Origin: Gammaproteobacteria bacterium | GTDB taxonomy: Bacteria; Pseudomonadota; Gammaproteobacteria; Competibacterales; Competibacteraceae | NCBI GenBank assembly: GCA_020047885.1 | Contig: JAIFNF010000157.1 | Location: 1-18,934, forward strand | Length of the DNA: 18,934 bases | Direction of reading: 5' to 3' | Shown here: piece by piece, positions 1 to 7,845 of the stretch | How the letters are laid out: each line of letters begins with the position of its first letter | Numbering within the stretch: the first letter of the stretch is position 1 | The notes under the pieces: model-generated | The model's input: only the letters and a program-made list of their open reading frames with translations | Databases searched by the model: none | What the model was told of the DNA's origin: nothing | Program-made: the position numbers and the translations under genes

Positions 1-395
1 GGGAAATGAGCGCCCATCACTACTTCCGCGAATTTGCCTATTGCGACAGCGGGATGATTCCCTGGCTATTGATTGCGGAACTGTTGAGCCAACGCGGTCA
101 ACCGTTATCGGCGCTGGTGGATGCGCGAATGCAGGCGTTCCCCTGTAGCGGCGAGATCAATTTTCGGGTGGTCGACGCCCCCGCCAAAATTGCACAGATT
201 CGCACGGTCTATGCCGATCAGCAGCCGACGGTGGATGAGACCGATGGCCTGAGTCTGGAATTTGCCGACTGGCGGTTCAATCTGCGATCCTCCAACACGG
301 AACCGTTGCTGCGGCTGAACGTGGAAACACGCGGGGACGCTGACGTGCTGGAACGCCGCACTCAGGAACTGCGCACGCTGATTGAAACCGTGTGA
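1..395 (+). CDS. manB: Phosphomannomutase (3' end, partial)
   Basis: This is the C-terminal part of an alpha-D-phosphohexomutase that interconverts mannose-6-phosphate and mannose-1-phosphate for GDP-mannose and surface polysaccharide synthesis in the cytoplasm. The gene runs in from outside the window; the reading frame is open from base 3 (GAA, then ATG), so the first ATG is internal and not a start. Visible family motifs are the sugar-binding GEMSAHHYF segment at the very edge, CDSGMIPWL just after it, and the phosphate-binding RSSNTEP near the end, which closely follow the ManB/CpsG/RfbK type. The stop is TGA at 393-395. It converges on the next gene with only 14 bp between the two stop codons. 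The family call is secure; the choice between ManB and the bifunctional AlgC type cannot be fully settled from this fragment. Confidence 0.9.
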   Translation, partial: EMSAHHYFREFAYCDSGMIPWLLIAELLSQRGQPLSALVDARMQAFPCSGEINFRVVDAPAKIAQIRTVYADQQPTVDETDGLSLEFADWRFNLRSSNTEPLLRLNVETRGDADVLERRTQELRTLIETV

Positions 396-409
396 TGTTG
401 CGCAGAACC

Positions 410-1282
410 CTACCACCCGAAGTATCGGCGCACCTTCTCAACGAATCCGGATCCGGTGCTATTGACGACTCCCGGTTCGTTGAGGGGAGCCGGGGAAGAG
501 TCCGCGGTGCTGGCGGGTGCTAAGGGGCTTTCGTCGAGTTCTTTTGAGGCGTTACTTTCAGCGACGCTAGGCGGGTTGACCGGGCGCTCCAACGGTCGGT
601 AATCACGGGTTACATACCCGCCGGGCGTCCATTCGCGCAGCATCAGGGTTAAATAGCCGGTAGCCGGTAGTGGGGCGGCATGAGCCACAAAGTGGCTGCT
701 GGACCAGGCGCTCTGGCCATGGAGACAGCCGATAATCAGGCTGGCAATCGGCACACCGCTCCAGACATCCCCGGCATAAGGCTCCTCCAGCGACCAGACT
801 TCCAGGGCGAGGGTGCCACTGATATTGCCGACATCCCGGGAATTTTCGATCCCGGCGATATCGATGACCAGTTCGTCGGTTCCGAAATGGCACTCAACCG
901 CCCCCTTCAGGCCGGGCTGCTGAAAGCGCTGCAAACTGGTAAATTCCTTGTGGTCATGGCAACTGTCGTACACCCCGAGCGCACCGGAAACCAGCGACAG
1001 AGACAGCGCATGGAACTGCTCACCTGCCGGTATCCGAGCCGCTGCGGTGCCGGAAACACTCATCAGACCCTGGTCGTCAGGCAACAACGAACCCAGAGGC
1101 AGTTCGGCAATCTTGATGGCGTCATCCGCCCAGAGTTGTACTGCCCAGTCCTGACTCACGGGCGCTGCGGGGCTGCATTGGATGTCAGCGGTTAATTCCA
1201 CAACATCGGCAGTAAAGCGATAGCCCAGGTTATTGCCGAAAGTGGCCATCGGTAGTGGGGCAGAAACCGGTTTTTGCGTCAT
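410..1282 (-). CDS. Hypothetical protein with two tandem beta-rich domains
   Basis: I do not recognise a named family. The 290-aa product has no signal peptide or membrane segment. It appears to contain the same domain twice, about residues 21-118 and 137-232. Each copy has a 'DI' strand, then a hydrophobic strand ending in LW/VW (WAVQLW; LALEVW), then an IAxLxxGxL segment (IAELPLGSL; IASLIIGCL), then a strand pair preceded by P-A-G/P-A-T-G and a Tyr/Asp-rich end. The second copy ends with REWTPGGYVTRDYRPL. A Ser/Pro/Ala-rich linker (about 233-275) leads to a short basic aromatic tail, VEKVRRYFGW. The ATG at 1282-1280 is the natural start, although no strong Shine-Dalgarno sequence precedes it. 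Codon use and GC look like the neighbours. The coding frame is long and coherent, so the gene is probably real. Confidence 0.75.
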   Translation of the reverse strand: MTQKPVSAPLPMATFGNNLGYRFTADVVELTADIQCSPAAPVSQDWAVQLWADDAIKIAELPLGSLLPDDQGLMSVSGTAAARIPAGEQFHALSLSLVSGALGVYDSCHDHKEFTSLQRFQQPGLKGAVECHFGTDELVIDIAGIENSRDVGNISGTLALEVWSLEEPYAGDVWSGVPIASLIIGCLHGQSAWSSSHFVAHAAPLPATGYLTLMLREWTPGGYVTRDYRPLERPVNPPSVAESNASKELDESPLAPASTADSSPAPLNEPGVVNSTGSGFVEKVRRYFGW

Positions 1283-1531
1283 CGTTCATCAACATTTGGA
1301 GTAGAGAATCGTTGGCGTTAAGCAAAATTCATACCCTACTCGGAGTTCAAGCATCCTTGTCGTGGTGAGTGCCGTGGAGGTAGCGTCCACTGACGGACAC
1401 GGGGAGGCGATAAGGCTCTGGTGGTGCATGGCGGGCGGGGTCGCACTTTAATAGTGCAGCGCAAGGGACGGGTTCCATAGCGAGCGCAGACGCACTGAAT
1501 TTTCAGGTAATCAACGGATCATTAGCGGTTT
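1283..1531. other. Intergenic region without recognised gene
   Basis: This gap lies between the hypothetical gene start and the lgt stop. I see only a short 5-bp hairpin, GCACT-ttaat-AGTGC at 1443-1457, and no convincing tRNA, known small RNA or coding frame. It presumably carries the promoter of the minus-strand gene starting at 1282. Confidence 0.4.
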
Positions 1532-2269
1532 TCATGTTGAATCGGACTGAACGTGCACCCGATAGGCCAGCGCCAGTAGAATAACCCCGACGGCAATCAG
1601 TGGCAGTGACAGGATCTGCCCCATGGTCACCCAGCCGAACGCCAGATAACCCAGTTGGGGGTCTGGCTGGCGGACGAATTCCACCAGCAACCGGAACACC
1701 CCGTAGCCCAGGGCGAAAACTCCCGATACGGCCATCGCCGGGCGTGGCTTGGCGGAAAACAGCCAGACGATCAAAAACAGCGCCACACCCTCCAGCGCCG
1801 CCTCATACAGTTGCGAAGGATGACGCGGTAACTGATCGCCGGTCTGGCGAAACACCATGCCCCAGGGTAAATCCGTAACTTTGCCCCACAACTCGCCGTT
1901 GATGAAATTGCCGAGTCGGCCAAACAGAATACCCGGCGCAATCAGTGGGGCAATGAAATCGACCGTCACCCAGAACGGTTTCTGATATTTGCGGGCAAAT
2001 AGGATCATCGCTACCAGCACGCCCAGAAAGCCGCCATGGAACGACATGCCGCCTTCCCAGACCCGGAACAGCATCAGTGGATCGCTCAGGAAGTTGCTGA
2101 AACTGTAGTCCATCTGCTCGACGGTCCAGCCGGAATGCGGCTGTTTGGCTCGGTAACGACCCAGCGCCCAACCGGCCAGAAAACCGAGCAGGTACATCAG
2201 ACCATACCAGCGAACGTGCAACGGCCCCAGACTGAACGCTATGGGGTCAAAGTCAGGATGAATCAGCAT
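1532..2269 (-). CDS. lgt: Prolipoprotein diacylglyceryl transferase, with missing internal segment
   Basis: Lgt is an inner-membrane enzyme that moves a diacylglyceryl group from phosphatidylglycerol to the lipobox cysteine of prolipoproteins. Visible family motifs (245-aa numbering) are the N-terminal WYGLMYL (21-27), [13 protein letters not shown] (68-80), the Lgt signature [13 protein letters not shown] (117-129), [10 protein letters not shown] (147-156) and a late VEFVRQPD. The start at ATG 2269 aligns with family N-termini (MLIHPDFDP) and has GGAG six bases upstream. An in-frame ATG at 2281, behind a GGGAGGG, would add four residues. The oddity is that about 21 residues are absent after GWTVEQMD, where Lgt proteins carry a membrane segment with a conserved GGRxGY motif. 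The product is 245 aa against about 265 normally, and the junction is near 2107/2108. Either this is a damaged or divergent enzyme, or it is an assembly deletion. Confidence 0.9.
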   Translation of the reverse strand: MLIHPDFDPIAFSLGPLHVRWYGLMYLLGFLAGWALGRYRAKQPHSGWTVEQMDYSFSNFLSDPLMLFRVWEGGMSFHGGFLGVLVAMILFARKYQKPFWVTVDFIAPLIAPGILFGRLGNFINGELWGKVTDLPWGMVFRQTGDQLPRHPSQLYEAALEGVALFLIVWLFSAKPRPAMAVSGVFALGYGVFRLLVEFVRQPDPQLGYLAFGWVTMGQILSLPLIAVGVILLALAYRVHVQSDST

Positions 2270-2290
2270 CACAAACTCCATGGCAACACG

Positions 2291-2313
2291 CCCTCCCCCC
2301 TGGTGGGGGAGGG
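2291..2313. repeat. CCCTCCCCC/GGGGGAGGG inverted repeat
   Basis: A perfect 9-bp stem (CCCTCCCCC at 2291-2299, GGGGGAGGG at 2305-2313) with a 5-nt loop sits in the short gap between the rlmI stop and the lgt start. It has no T-tract, so it is not a standard terminator. It resembles the G/C-tract intergenic palindromes scattered in many bacterial genomes, and it contains the Shine-Dalgarno-like sequence of the upstream lgt start option. Confidence 0.6.
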
Positions 2314-2325
2314 TTGGGGTGGGGG

Positions 2326-3543
2326 TTAAACCGGCAACACTCGGGCGAACACCGCTTTGAGATAATCCGTTTCGGGAATCGCCGGGGGAACGGGATGATC
2401 CGGCCCCTGCCGACCCTGTTCCAGGATGACCAGATTACGGTCGAGATGCCGTGAGGCTTGTAACACGGTCTGCTCCAGCGCCTCGCGGGTCAACAGTTGG
2501 GAGCAGGAACAGGATGCCAGCACACCATCACGATCCAGCACCTGCATGGCCATTTCGTTGATGCGCCGATATGCCAGCGTCCCTTCCTTCAAATCCTTGC
2601 GGCGCTTGATAAACGCCGGTGGATCAACAATCACCACATCAAACCGCTCACGGGCTTCGCGCAGCGCTTTCAATACTTCAAAGGCATCGCCCTGTTCAAA
2701 CCGCACCCGGTCACTAACCCCATTCAGGGCCGCATTTGCCATCGCCAGTTCCAGTGCCGGCGCGGAACTGTCCACGCACAACACTTCCCGTGCGCCATGC
2801 ACCGCTGCCCGGATGCCCCAGGCTCCGACATAGCTGAACACGTCCAGCACCCGCCGGTCGCGGACATAGCGATCCAGTCGGGCGCGGTTGTCGCGCTGGT
2901 CGTAAAACCACCCCGTTTTCTGCCCGGTGCGCGGCGCGACCTGGAAGCGCAAGCCCCCTTCCTCAATCACCACTGTTTCAGGAACCTCGCCCACCGCATC
3001 AGCGACATAGCGCTCCAACCCCTCGATTTCGCGCATCGGGCTATCGTTACGCCACAGCACCGCCTGGGGTTTCAGCACCTTTTGCAAAGCCGCCAGCACG
3101 TCTTCCTTAATCCGATCCATACCCGCCGTGGTCAGTTGCGCCACGCACAAGTCGCCATAGCGATCCACGATCAACCCCGGCAACCCGTCGCCCTCGCCGT
3201 ACACCAACCGGTAAAACGGCCGCTCATACAGCCGTTCCCGCAGACTTAACGCCACGTTCAGGCGATGCACCAGCAACGAAGGACTCAGGGGATGCTCCGG
3301 ATCGCGGCTGACCAGCCGGGCGCAAAGCAGAACGTGGGGATTGATATAGCCCGTACCAATGAATTTACCGTTACTGGCCTGAATCGTGACCGGTTGGCCG
3401 GGCTGAAAATCGCGCAGCGGCGTGGCTTCGACATCCACCTCGTTGCTGTAGACCCAGAGATGACCAGCGCGCAGTCGGCGATCTTCATTTTTACGCAGGC
3501 GCAACGGGGCCAGCTCAGTCGGGGTAGGAGAAGTTTCGGACAT
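2326..3543 (-). CDS. rlmI: 23S rRNA (cytosine1962-C5)-methyltransferase RlmI
   Basis: The 405-aa protein matches the RlmI/YccW family, which methylates C1962 of 23S rRNA using SAM. An N-terminal PUA-like region contains [11 protein letters not shown] (26-36). An RlmI-type middle domain includes [17 protein letters not shown] (115-131). The Rossmann methyltransferase domain shows motif [13 protein letters not shown] (232-243), acidic motif II around CVDSS (256-260), motif IV DPPAF (307-311), and the cysteine motif SCSCS (344-348) that supplies the catalytic Cys. Length is close to the usual ~396-400 aa. The open frame continues upstream to 3879 inside recR, but homology begins at MSETSP and the ATG at 3543-3541 is the sensible start. 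It lies downstream of recR with an 88-bp gap and is probably in the same transcript. Confidence 0.92.
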   Translation of the reverse strand: MSETSPTPTELAPLRLRKNEDRRLRAGHLWVYSNEVDVEATPLRDFQPGQPVTIQASNGKFIGTGYINPHVLLCARLVSRDPEHPLSPSLLVHRLNVALSLRERLYERPFYRLVYGEGDGLPGLIVDRYGDLCVAQLTTAGMDRIKEDVLAALQKVLKPQAVLWRNDSPMREIEGLERYVADAVGEVPETVVIEEGGLRFQVAPRTGQKTGWFYDQRDNRARLDRYVRDRRVLDVFSYVGAWGIRAAVHGAREVLCVDSSAPALELAMANAALNGVSDRVRFEQGDAFEVLKALREARERFDVVIVDPPAFIKRRKDLKEGTLAYRRINEMAMQVLDRDGVLASCSCSQLLTREALEQTVLQASRHLDRNLVILEQGRQGPDHPVPPAIPETDYLKAVFARVLPV

Positions 3544-3631
3544 GGGAAAAGGGTTCCGGGAAATGTAGAGGATGTAGATAGGATCAATTTCCGGCCCGTG
3601 CCATCGGCTGGAAGGATTTCCGTCGTCACTT

Positions 3632-4228
3632 TCAAAAATCCCGGCGGCCGGCGAAAGCGTGCGCCAGGGTGCCGCCGTCCACCGATTCCAGTTCGCCGCC
3701 CAGGGGTACGCCATGGGCGATGCGGGTGGCGCGGATGCCGCGTTCGCGAGCCAGTTCACCGATGTAGTAAGCGGTCGCTTCGCCTTCCACTGTCGGATTG
3801 GTGGCCAGAATAATCTCGCGGACTTCGCCCTCGGCCAGTCGGGCTTCCAGAACATCCAAGCCGAGTTCCGCCGGGCCAACCCCGTCCAGCGGCGATAAAT
3901 GGCCCATCAGCACAAAGTAGCGCCCCTGAAAGCCGGTCGCCTGCTCCACTGCCAACACGTCCGCGGGCGTCTCGATCACACACAGTTGCGCCGCATCGCG
4001 GCGGGGACTGGCGCACAGGGTGCACAGCTCCGTTTCGCTCAAATCGCGGCACAACCGACAATGACCAATCCGTTCCAGCGCCAACCGCAAGGACTCGACC
4101 AACCGTTCAGCGCCGACGCGATCCCGCTCCAGCAGGTGCAACGCCATCCGCTGGGCGGATTTCGGCCCGACGCCCGGCAGGCAACGCAACGCCGTCATCA
4201 ACTGATTGAGCAGCGGCGAAGCAGCCAT
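3632..4228 (-). CDS. recR: Recombination protein RecR
   Basis: RecR works with RecF and RecO to load RecA at gaps in single-stranded DNA. The 198-aa protein is complete. It has an N-terminal helix-hairpin-helix with [13 protein letters not shown] (17-29), a zinc finger with Cys57, Cys60, Cys69 and Cys72, a Toprim domain opening at CVIETPAD (83-90) and containing [16 protein letters not shown], and the C-terminal [12 protein letters not shown] and [13 protein letters not shown] motifs typical of the family. The ATG at 4228 follows ybaB after only four bases, as expected for the conserved ybaB-recR pair, so the two are almost certainly co-transcribed. Confidence 0.96.
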   Translation of the reverse strand: MAASPLLNQLMTALRCLPGVGPKSAQRMALHLLERDRVGAERLVESLRLALERIGHCRLCRDLSETELCTLCASPRRDAAQLCVIETPADVLAVEQATGFQGRYFVLMGHLSPLDGVGPAELGLDVLEARLAEGEVREIILATNPTVEGEATAYYIGELARERGIRATRIAHGVPLGGELESVDGGTLAHAFAGRRDF

Positions 4229-4232
4229 GCGC

Positions 4233-4568
4233 TCAGAACGGCATCTTTAAATCGCCCAGCATTCCCGGCGGCAAACCCATGCCCGCGGTCAAACCGGACA
4301 TTTTGTCCTGCACGGTGCGCTCGACTTTATGCACCGCGTCGTTAATCGCGGCAGCGACCAAATCTTCCAGCATGTCCTTATCGTCGCCCACCAGACTGTC
4401 GTCGATGCGAATCCGCCGCACCTCATAACGTCCGGTCATCACCACACTGACCAATCCACCGCCAGACTCGCCAGCGATTTCCAGCGTCGCGATTTCCGCC
4501 TGCGCTTTTTGCAGGTTTTCCTGCATCTTCTGCGCTTGCTTCATGATGTTGCCCAAACCACCTTTCAT
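4233..4568 (-). CDS. ybaB: Nucleoid-associated protein, YbaB/EbfC family
   Basis: This small DNA-binding protein (111 aa; E. coli YbaB is 109) forms dimers that bind and bridge DNA. The sequence shows the typical N-terminal [20 protein letters not shown] helix, the strand set with [19 protein letters not shown], the [17 protein letters not shown] helix, and a Gly/Pro/Met-rich tail ([16 protein letters not shown]). The start has a good Shine-Dalgarno sequence, GGAG eight bases before ATG. It precedes recR by four bases. Unusually, it is separated from dnaX by 542 bp rather than being adjacent. A possible promoter for ybaB-recR-rlmI lies in that gap; on the minus strand I see a TTGCCG and a TTTAAT 15 bp apart around 4680-4710, which is weak evidence. 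Confidence 0.95.
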   Translation of the reverse strand: MKGGLGNIMKQAQKMQENLQKAQAEIATLEIAGESGGGLVSVVMTGRYEVRRIRIDDSLVGDDKDMLEDLVAAAINDAVHKVERTVQDKMSGLTAGMGLPPGMLGDLKMPF

Positions 4569-4902
4569 CAGCTTCTCTCCTGTCGTCTTTACTCACCGGG
4601 GCCGCGCCACTCGATGAGCGTTCAAATGCTAAACTGGTTATGGCGCGGTCTCCGATGCAGCAGCCAGTTAGGCTAGTTGATTAAATTAGGTTGCTAACAG
4701 CGGCAACTGACCTGTGCTGCTCAATAAATCTCGTCTTCTTCTTCTATTATGAAACCCAACTGTTCATTTTCAGAACAATCACCAAATTTTTTACCTTTTA
4801 TAGGGTTGAAGGTCAACTACAGCACCAAATTTACTTCTTCAAGGATTATTGTGGAGGCAGACCCCGCACAGAGCAATTATCTCTAACTATTTGATTAGAA
4901 AG
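4569..4902. other. AT-rich spacer between dnaX and ybaB
   Basis: This stretch is markedly richer in A+T than the rest of the window, with pyrimidine runs such as TCTTCTTCTTCTATTATG near 4730-4750. A 67-codon frame here starts at TTG, lacks a ribosome site and looks non-coding. A small hairpin GTTGC-taacagcg-GCAAC occurs near 4691-4708. No RNA gene or insertion sequence end is recognisable; it may be a decayed insertion. Confidence 0.45.
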
Positions 4903-5017
4903 GCTGTAAGGCGGGATTCATCCCGCTAAGCCGGTTGAAACCGGCCCTACAGCATCAATTCCACAGGATTCATCCCGCTAAGCCGGTTGAAACCGGCCCT
5001 ACAGCATCAATTCCACA
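4903..5017. repeat. Tandem 52-bp hairpin repeat (two copies)
   Basis: Two head-to-tail copies of a 52-bp unit lie at 4914-4965 and 4966-5017 and are essentially identical. The first copy with its left flank folds on paper into a three-way junction: outer stem GCTGTA/TACAGC (4903-4908 with 4948-4953) enclosing GCGGGAT-tc-ATCCCGC (4911-4926) and GCCGGTT-ga-AACCGGC (4930-4945). This is REP/MITE-like architecture. The second copy lacks the extra GC that completes the first inner stem. It lies just beyond the 3' end of dnaX on its transcript. Confidence 0.85.
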
Positions 5018-5110
5018 GAAAGTATCGAAGAACCCAAAAGGTTGGAGTGCAATATCTGCCTGAATTTCAATTTGAACTTTTGGAATGAGTTTTTCGACAG
5101 CCTCTATCGC

Positions 5111-6727
5111 TCAATGGATACTATTAGCGTCATCCAGTGGATGTACTGCGGCAATCTTCGCATCAAATATTTCCTGCATATCGCGCACATGCGGATCCTG
5201 ACTGGTCTGCTCGGCAGCGACCTGCTGCCGCTCCGCCTGTTGCTGTTGTCGTTGAATCGCCGGTGTCGCCGTAGTAGTTGCGGCAGCGCCCACCTGAATT
5301 TTCAGGGTCACCGGTCGACCTAGATGCTGTTCCAGCGCGGCCTGAATGCGATCTTCAACCGCTTTATTCAGCATCTGGGCGTAGCCGGGTTCCAAGGCCA
5401 GCCGAAAGGCATCACCCTGCCGTTCCGCGAGGGCGCTATTCAAGGCGATCTGTTTAGGGATGCCCGCCAGGGACAGTTGGGCAACCAGTGCGCCCCAGTC
5501 GGAAGCGGGCGGCGAAGACCGTGTTGGCGGCGGCGCGGGCGGCGGTGTCATGCGGGGAGCATTCGCCGGAGCAGGGCGCGGGGTTGCGGTAGGCGTAGGC
5601 ACGGCAACAATTGGGGATCGTGCAAGCGCCGGTTCCGCAGTCGCCGGACGGAAACACAGCATTCGCAACAGCGTCATCTCGAAGCCGCCCCGCGGGTCCG
5701 GGGCCAGTGGCAAATCACGCCGACCCAGCAGGGCAATCTGATAGAACAGTTGCACGTCTTCCGGCGGCAACAATTCCGCGAACCGGCGCAATTCCGCCGG
5801 ATCACTCACCTCGTCATCGGCCAGCGTCTCCGGGACGGCCTGGGTCAAAGCCACCCGCTGCAACAGCGACAACAATTCGGCCAGCACCGCCGCATAATCC
5901 GGCGCGTGTTCATCCAGTTCCGCGACCTGTTGCAGCAATCCGGGCGCATCATTCGCCGCCAGTGCGTCCAACAATCCGGTAACTTGCCGCCGGTCGATGC
6001 TGCCGAGCATCAGGCTCACTGAGGCGGTTTCCACCTGGCCACTGCCGAAAGCGATGGCCTGATCGAGCAGACTCAGTGCATCGCGCATACTGCCATCGCC
6101 GGCGCGGGCGATCAGTTGCAGCGCGGCGGCTTCGGATGTGATGCCTTCCTGCTCCAAAACCTGCTGCAAATACCGGGCGATCATCCCGGCGGGCAGGCGC
6201 TTGAGACTGAACTGGAGGCAGCGCGACAGGATAGTGACCGGCAATTTCTGGGGATCGGTAGTCGCCAACAGGAATTTCACATGTGGCGGCGGTTCTTCCA
6301 GGGTCTTGAGCAGGGCGTTGAAGCTGTGGTTCGAGAACATGTGCACCTCGTCAATGAGGTACACCTTGAAGCGTCCGCGACTGGGCGCGTACTGCACGTT
6401 CTCCAGCAATTCGCGGGTTTCATCGACCTTGGTGCGGGAAGCGGCGTCCACTTCGATCAAATCGACGAAGCGCCCGGCGTCGATCTCCTGGCAGGCGGAA
6501 CACTGGCCGCAAGGGGTGGACGACACGCCCGTTTCACAATTCAGGGATTTGGCGAAAATCCGGGCAATGGTGGTTTTGCCAACGCCCCGGGTGCCAGTGA
6601 ACAGGAAAGCATGGTGCAGGCGTTGCCGGTCGAGGGCATTGGTCAGCGCCCGAACGACATGCTCCTGACCGACCAGCTCATGGAACGTGCGGGGTCGCCA
6701 CTTGCGAGCCAAGACCTGGTAGCTCAT
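5111..6727 (-). CDS. dnaX: DNA polymerase III subunit gamma/tau
   Basis: DnaX is the AAA+ clamp-loader ATPase that loads the sliding clamp and ties the replisome together. The 538-aa product begins MSYQVLARKWRP, exactly like its relatives, which fixes the start at ATG 6727; the open frame continues to 6895 only because it runs through the SRP RNA gene. Motifs are Walker A GTRGVGKTT (45-53), the zinc module Cys64, Cys73, Cys76 and Cys79, Walker B LIDEVH (124-129), and the sensor/arginine finger LSRC (167-170). A Pro/Ala/Thr linker (about 405-445) leads to the tau-specific C-terminal domain with an Asn-Lys-rich 'YAQMLNKAVEDRIQAALEQ' segment. I see no A-AAA-AAG slippery site around the linker, so no E. 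coli-style gamma frameshift is apparent. The product is somewhat shorter than E. coli DnaX (643 aa). Confidence 0.96.
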   Translation of the reverse strand: MSYQVLARKWRPRTFHELVGQEHVVRALTNALDRQRLHHAFLFTGTRGVGKTTIARIFAKSLNCETGVSSTPCGQCSACQEIDAGRFVDLIEVDAASRTKVDETRELLENVQYAPSRGRFKVYLIDEVHMFSNHSFNALLKTLEEPPPHVKFLLATTDPQKLPVTILSRCLQFSLKRLPAGMIARYLQQVLEQEGITSEAAALQLIARAGDGSMRDALSLLDQAIAFGSGQVETASVSLMLGSIDRRQVTGLLDALAANDAPGLLQQVAELDEHAPDYAAVLAELLSLLQRVALTQAVPETLADDEVSDPAELRRFAELLPPEDVQLFYQIALLGRRDLPLAPDPRGGFEMTLLRMLCFRPATAEPALARSPIVAVPTPTATPRPAPANAPRMTPPPAPPPTRSSPPASDWGALVAQLSLAGIPKQIALNSALAERQGDAFRLALEPGYAQMLNKAVEDRIQAALEQHLGRPVTLKIQVGAAATTTATPAIQRQQQQAERQQVAAEQTSQDPHVRDMQEIFDAKIAAVHPLDDANSIH

Positions 6728-6782
6728 GGAACGTTTGATACCTGGGCCGGAAAGCTGATGCCTAGCGATTTGAAAGAGGGGG

Positions 6783-6880
6783 GCGACCCCTACCCGCCGC
6801 ACCCCGGCGCCCGAGGCTACTGCTGCCGCTGCTCCCTTCCGGGCCTGACGGGGTTCACAGCGTATCGTCGCGAGGGGACT
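6783..6880 (-). ncRNA. ffs: Signal recognition particle 4.5S RNA
   Basis: Read on the minus strand, this interval contains the universally conserved SRP RNA tip: GTCAGGCCCGGAAGGGAGCA, i.e. a GGAA tetraloop (within CCCGGAAGGG, 6833-6842) flanked by the asymmetric CAGG and AGCA loop that binds Ffh. Upstream of it, TACGCTGTGAACCCC matches the small bacterial SRP RNA helix. The distal ends pair (5' GTCCCCT with 3' AGGGGTC), giving a hairpin of about 95 nt. The RNA ends in a run of C then TCTTT, a possible terminator. It lies about 55 bp upstream of dnaX, a neighbourhood also seen in other bacteria. Exact ends are approximate. Confidence 0.93.
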
Positions 6881-6898
6881 GATAGGAATCGCCATTGA

Positions 6899-6931
6899 AT
6901 AAAAACGCAGGCGGCTTTCAGTGCGGCCTGC
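6899..6931 (-). terminator. Rho-independent terminator after the GPP34 gene
   Basis: On the minus strand GCAGGC and GCCTGC form a 6-bp stem around a 13-nt interior, directly followed by GTTTTTATT. It lies about 63 bp beyond the GPP34-family stop and just upstream of ffs, so it would separate these two transcripts. Confidence 0.6.
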
Positions 6932-6945
6932 ATCATAGCGAGGCT

Positions 6946-6966
6946 TATAACCGCTATGCGGCTATA
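6946..6966. repeat. Short palindrome TATAACCGC-tat-GCGGCTATA
   Basis: A 9-bp stem with a single wobble position and a 3-nt loop lies between the GPP34-family stop and the terminator. It could be an operator or part of the 3' UTR structure; nothing identifies a ligand. Confidence 0.4.
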
Positions 6967-6993
6967 AATCAACCGGAACGGTTTTTACAACGG

Positions 6994-7644
6994 CTAAAAG
7001 CCAACCGTAGCGATGGCCAGATTCAGGCCGTTCAGATGATCGATCAGGCTGCCGCCGACCAAATCCAGCCGGGAGATCTGATGGATGCGCTCCTGATGTC
7101 GGCGCAGTTCGCGGGGCGATAAAATATCGGCGAACAGTCCGCAGGCGGTGACCAGGCTCACCAAAACGGTATCACGGGGATCGGGAATCACCTCGGGATC
7201 CGTCACCATAGCCCGCAACCGCCGTTCGACATCGATTAATTCGCGGTTGTCGATGACCGGGTAGCGTCGCGAGGGAATGACCCAAAAGGTCCGCCCGGCG
7301 ACTTCCCGGATCACCTGTTGACGCACCAGTTCCTGGCGAGTCAGTGTCTCGATGGCGGAGGCCGTCTGATACAAATCATCCAGACAACGCCGCAGTGGGC
7401 GTGGTCCGGCACCCGCCGCCCGTAATGGCGTCAGTACCGTATCGAGGATCGGATTCCCGGTCGGCGATGTATCCAGCACCACTAGCGATTCAAGATCAGC
7501 ATCCAGTCGGCGCATGAACGAGAGTTCACCGAGCACCGCCACCACCAGCGCCTGATTCAAGGCCATTTGACCACCGGCGAGTACGGTCTGCCCGGTCGTA
7601 TCATCCAGCGCCAGCAGGTAGATTTCTTCAGCGAAACTCAGCAT
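6994..7644 (-). CDS. GPP34 (GOLPH3-like) family protein
   Basis: The 216-aa protein looks like the bacterial branch of the GPP34 family, named for the eukaryotic Golgi PI4P-binding protein GOLPH3; the bacterial function is not established. Visible traits are the N-terminal EEIYLLALDDTTGQ (strand then D-D-x-T-G), a helix with ALVVAVLGELSFMRRLD, the middle LxxLxxQELVRQQVI helix, a strand pair with FWVIPSRRYPVIDN, and a C-terminal helical part with TVLVSLVTACGLFADIL. The ATG at 7644 has GGGAG eight bases upstream, so the longer frame to 7776 is rejected. It lies on the same strand as the kinase gene but 201 bp away, with a repeat between, so it may be transcribed separately. Confidence 0.8.
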   Translation of the reverse strand: MLSFAEEIYLLALDDTTGQTVLAGGQMALNQALVVAVLGELSFMRRLDADLESLVVLDTSPTGNPILDTVLTPLRAAGAGPRPLRRCLDDLYQTASAIETLTRQELVRQQVIREVAGRTFWVIPSRRYPVIDNRELIDVERRLRAMVTDPEVIPDPRDTVLVSLVTACGLFADILSPRELRRHQERIHQISRLDLVGGSLIDHLNGLNLAIATVGF

Positions 7645-7740
7645 GGGGCATTCTCCCGATTGGAGGATCAGCAGTAGGAATGTGCGGTTATTGTAGCTTA
7701 ACTGCAACCATTTACGCTTTGACCGCGTATGAGGATCGAG

Positions 7741-7806
7741 CCACGGAAAGACACGGAAGACATGGAAAAAAAGCATCTTCCGTGGTTTTCCGTGTTTTTC
7801 CGTGGC
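7741..7806. repeat. CCGTG/CACGG imperfect inverted repeat cluster
   Basis: Modules of about ten bases (CCACGGAAAG, ACACGGAAGA) on the left are mirrored by TCTTCCGTGG, TTTTCCGTGT and TTTTCCGTGG on the right, around a short A-rich centre. This makes an imperfect palindrome of about 65 bp in the gap between the sensor kinase stop and the GPP34-family gene. It looks like a dispersed REP-type intergenic element. Confidence 0.65.
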
Positions 7807-7845
7807 CAGGTTCGGAAGGGTATGGGAATATTTTTGCGCGTTGCC

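Noticed and set aside
680..1195. 171-codon plus-strand frame opposite the 410-1282 gene
   Set aside because: It is a shadow frame with no ribosome site; the minus-strand frame is longer, shows internal duplication and has more protein-like composition.
3544..3879. Upstream extension of the rlmI frame into recR
   Set aside because: It is the antisense-free shadow of recR coding sequence in another frame; RlmI homology begins at the ATG at 3543.
4691..4894. 67-codon plus-strand frame in the AT-rich spacer
   Set aside because: It starts at TTG without a ribosome site, has an odd Phe/Tyr-rich composition caused by pyrimidine runs, and resembles no family.
4911..5017. CRISPR array
   Set aside because: The repeats are directly adjacent with no unique spacers and are internally palindromic, so they are a tandem hairpin repeat, not a CRISPR.
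7645..7776. N-terminal extension of the GPP34-family gene
   Set aside because: The family N-terminus begins at MLSFAEEIYLLALDD, and the ATG at 7644 has a clear ribosome site; the extension would run into the repeat element.
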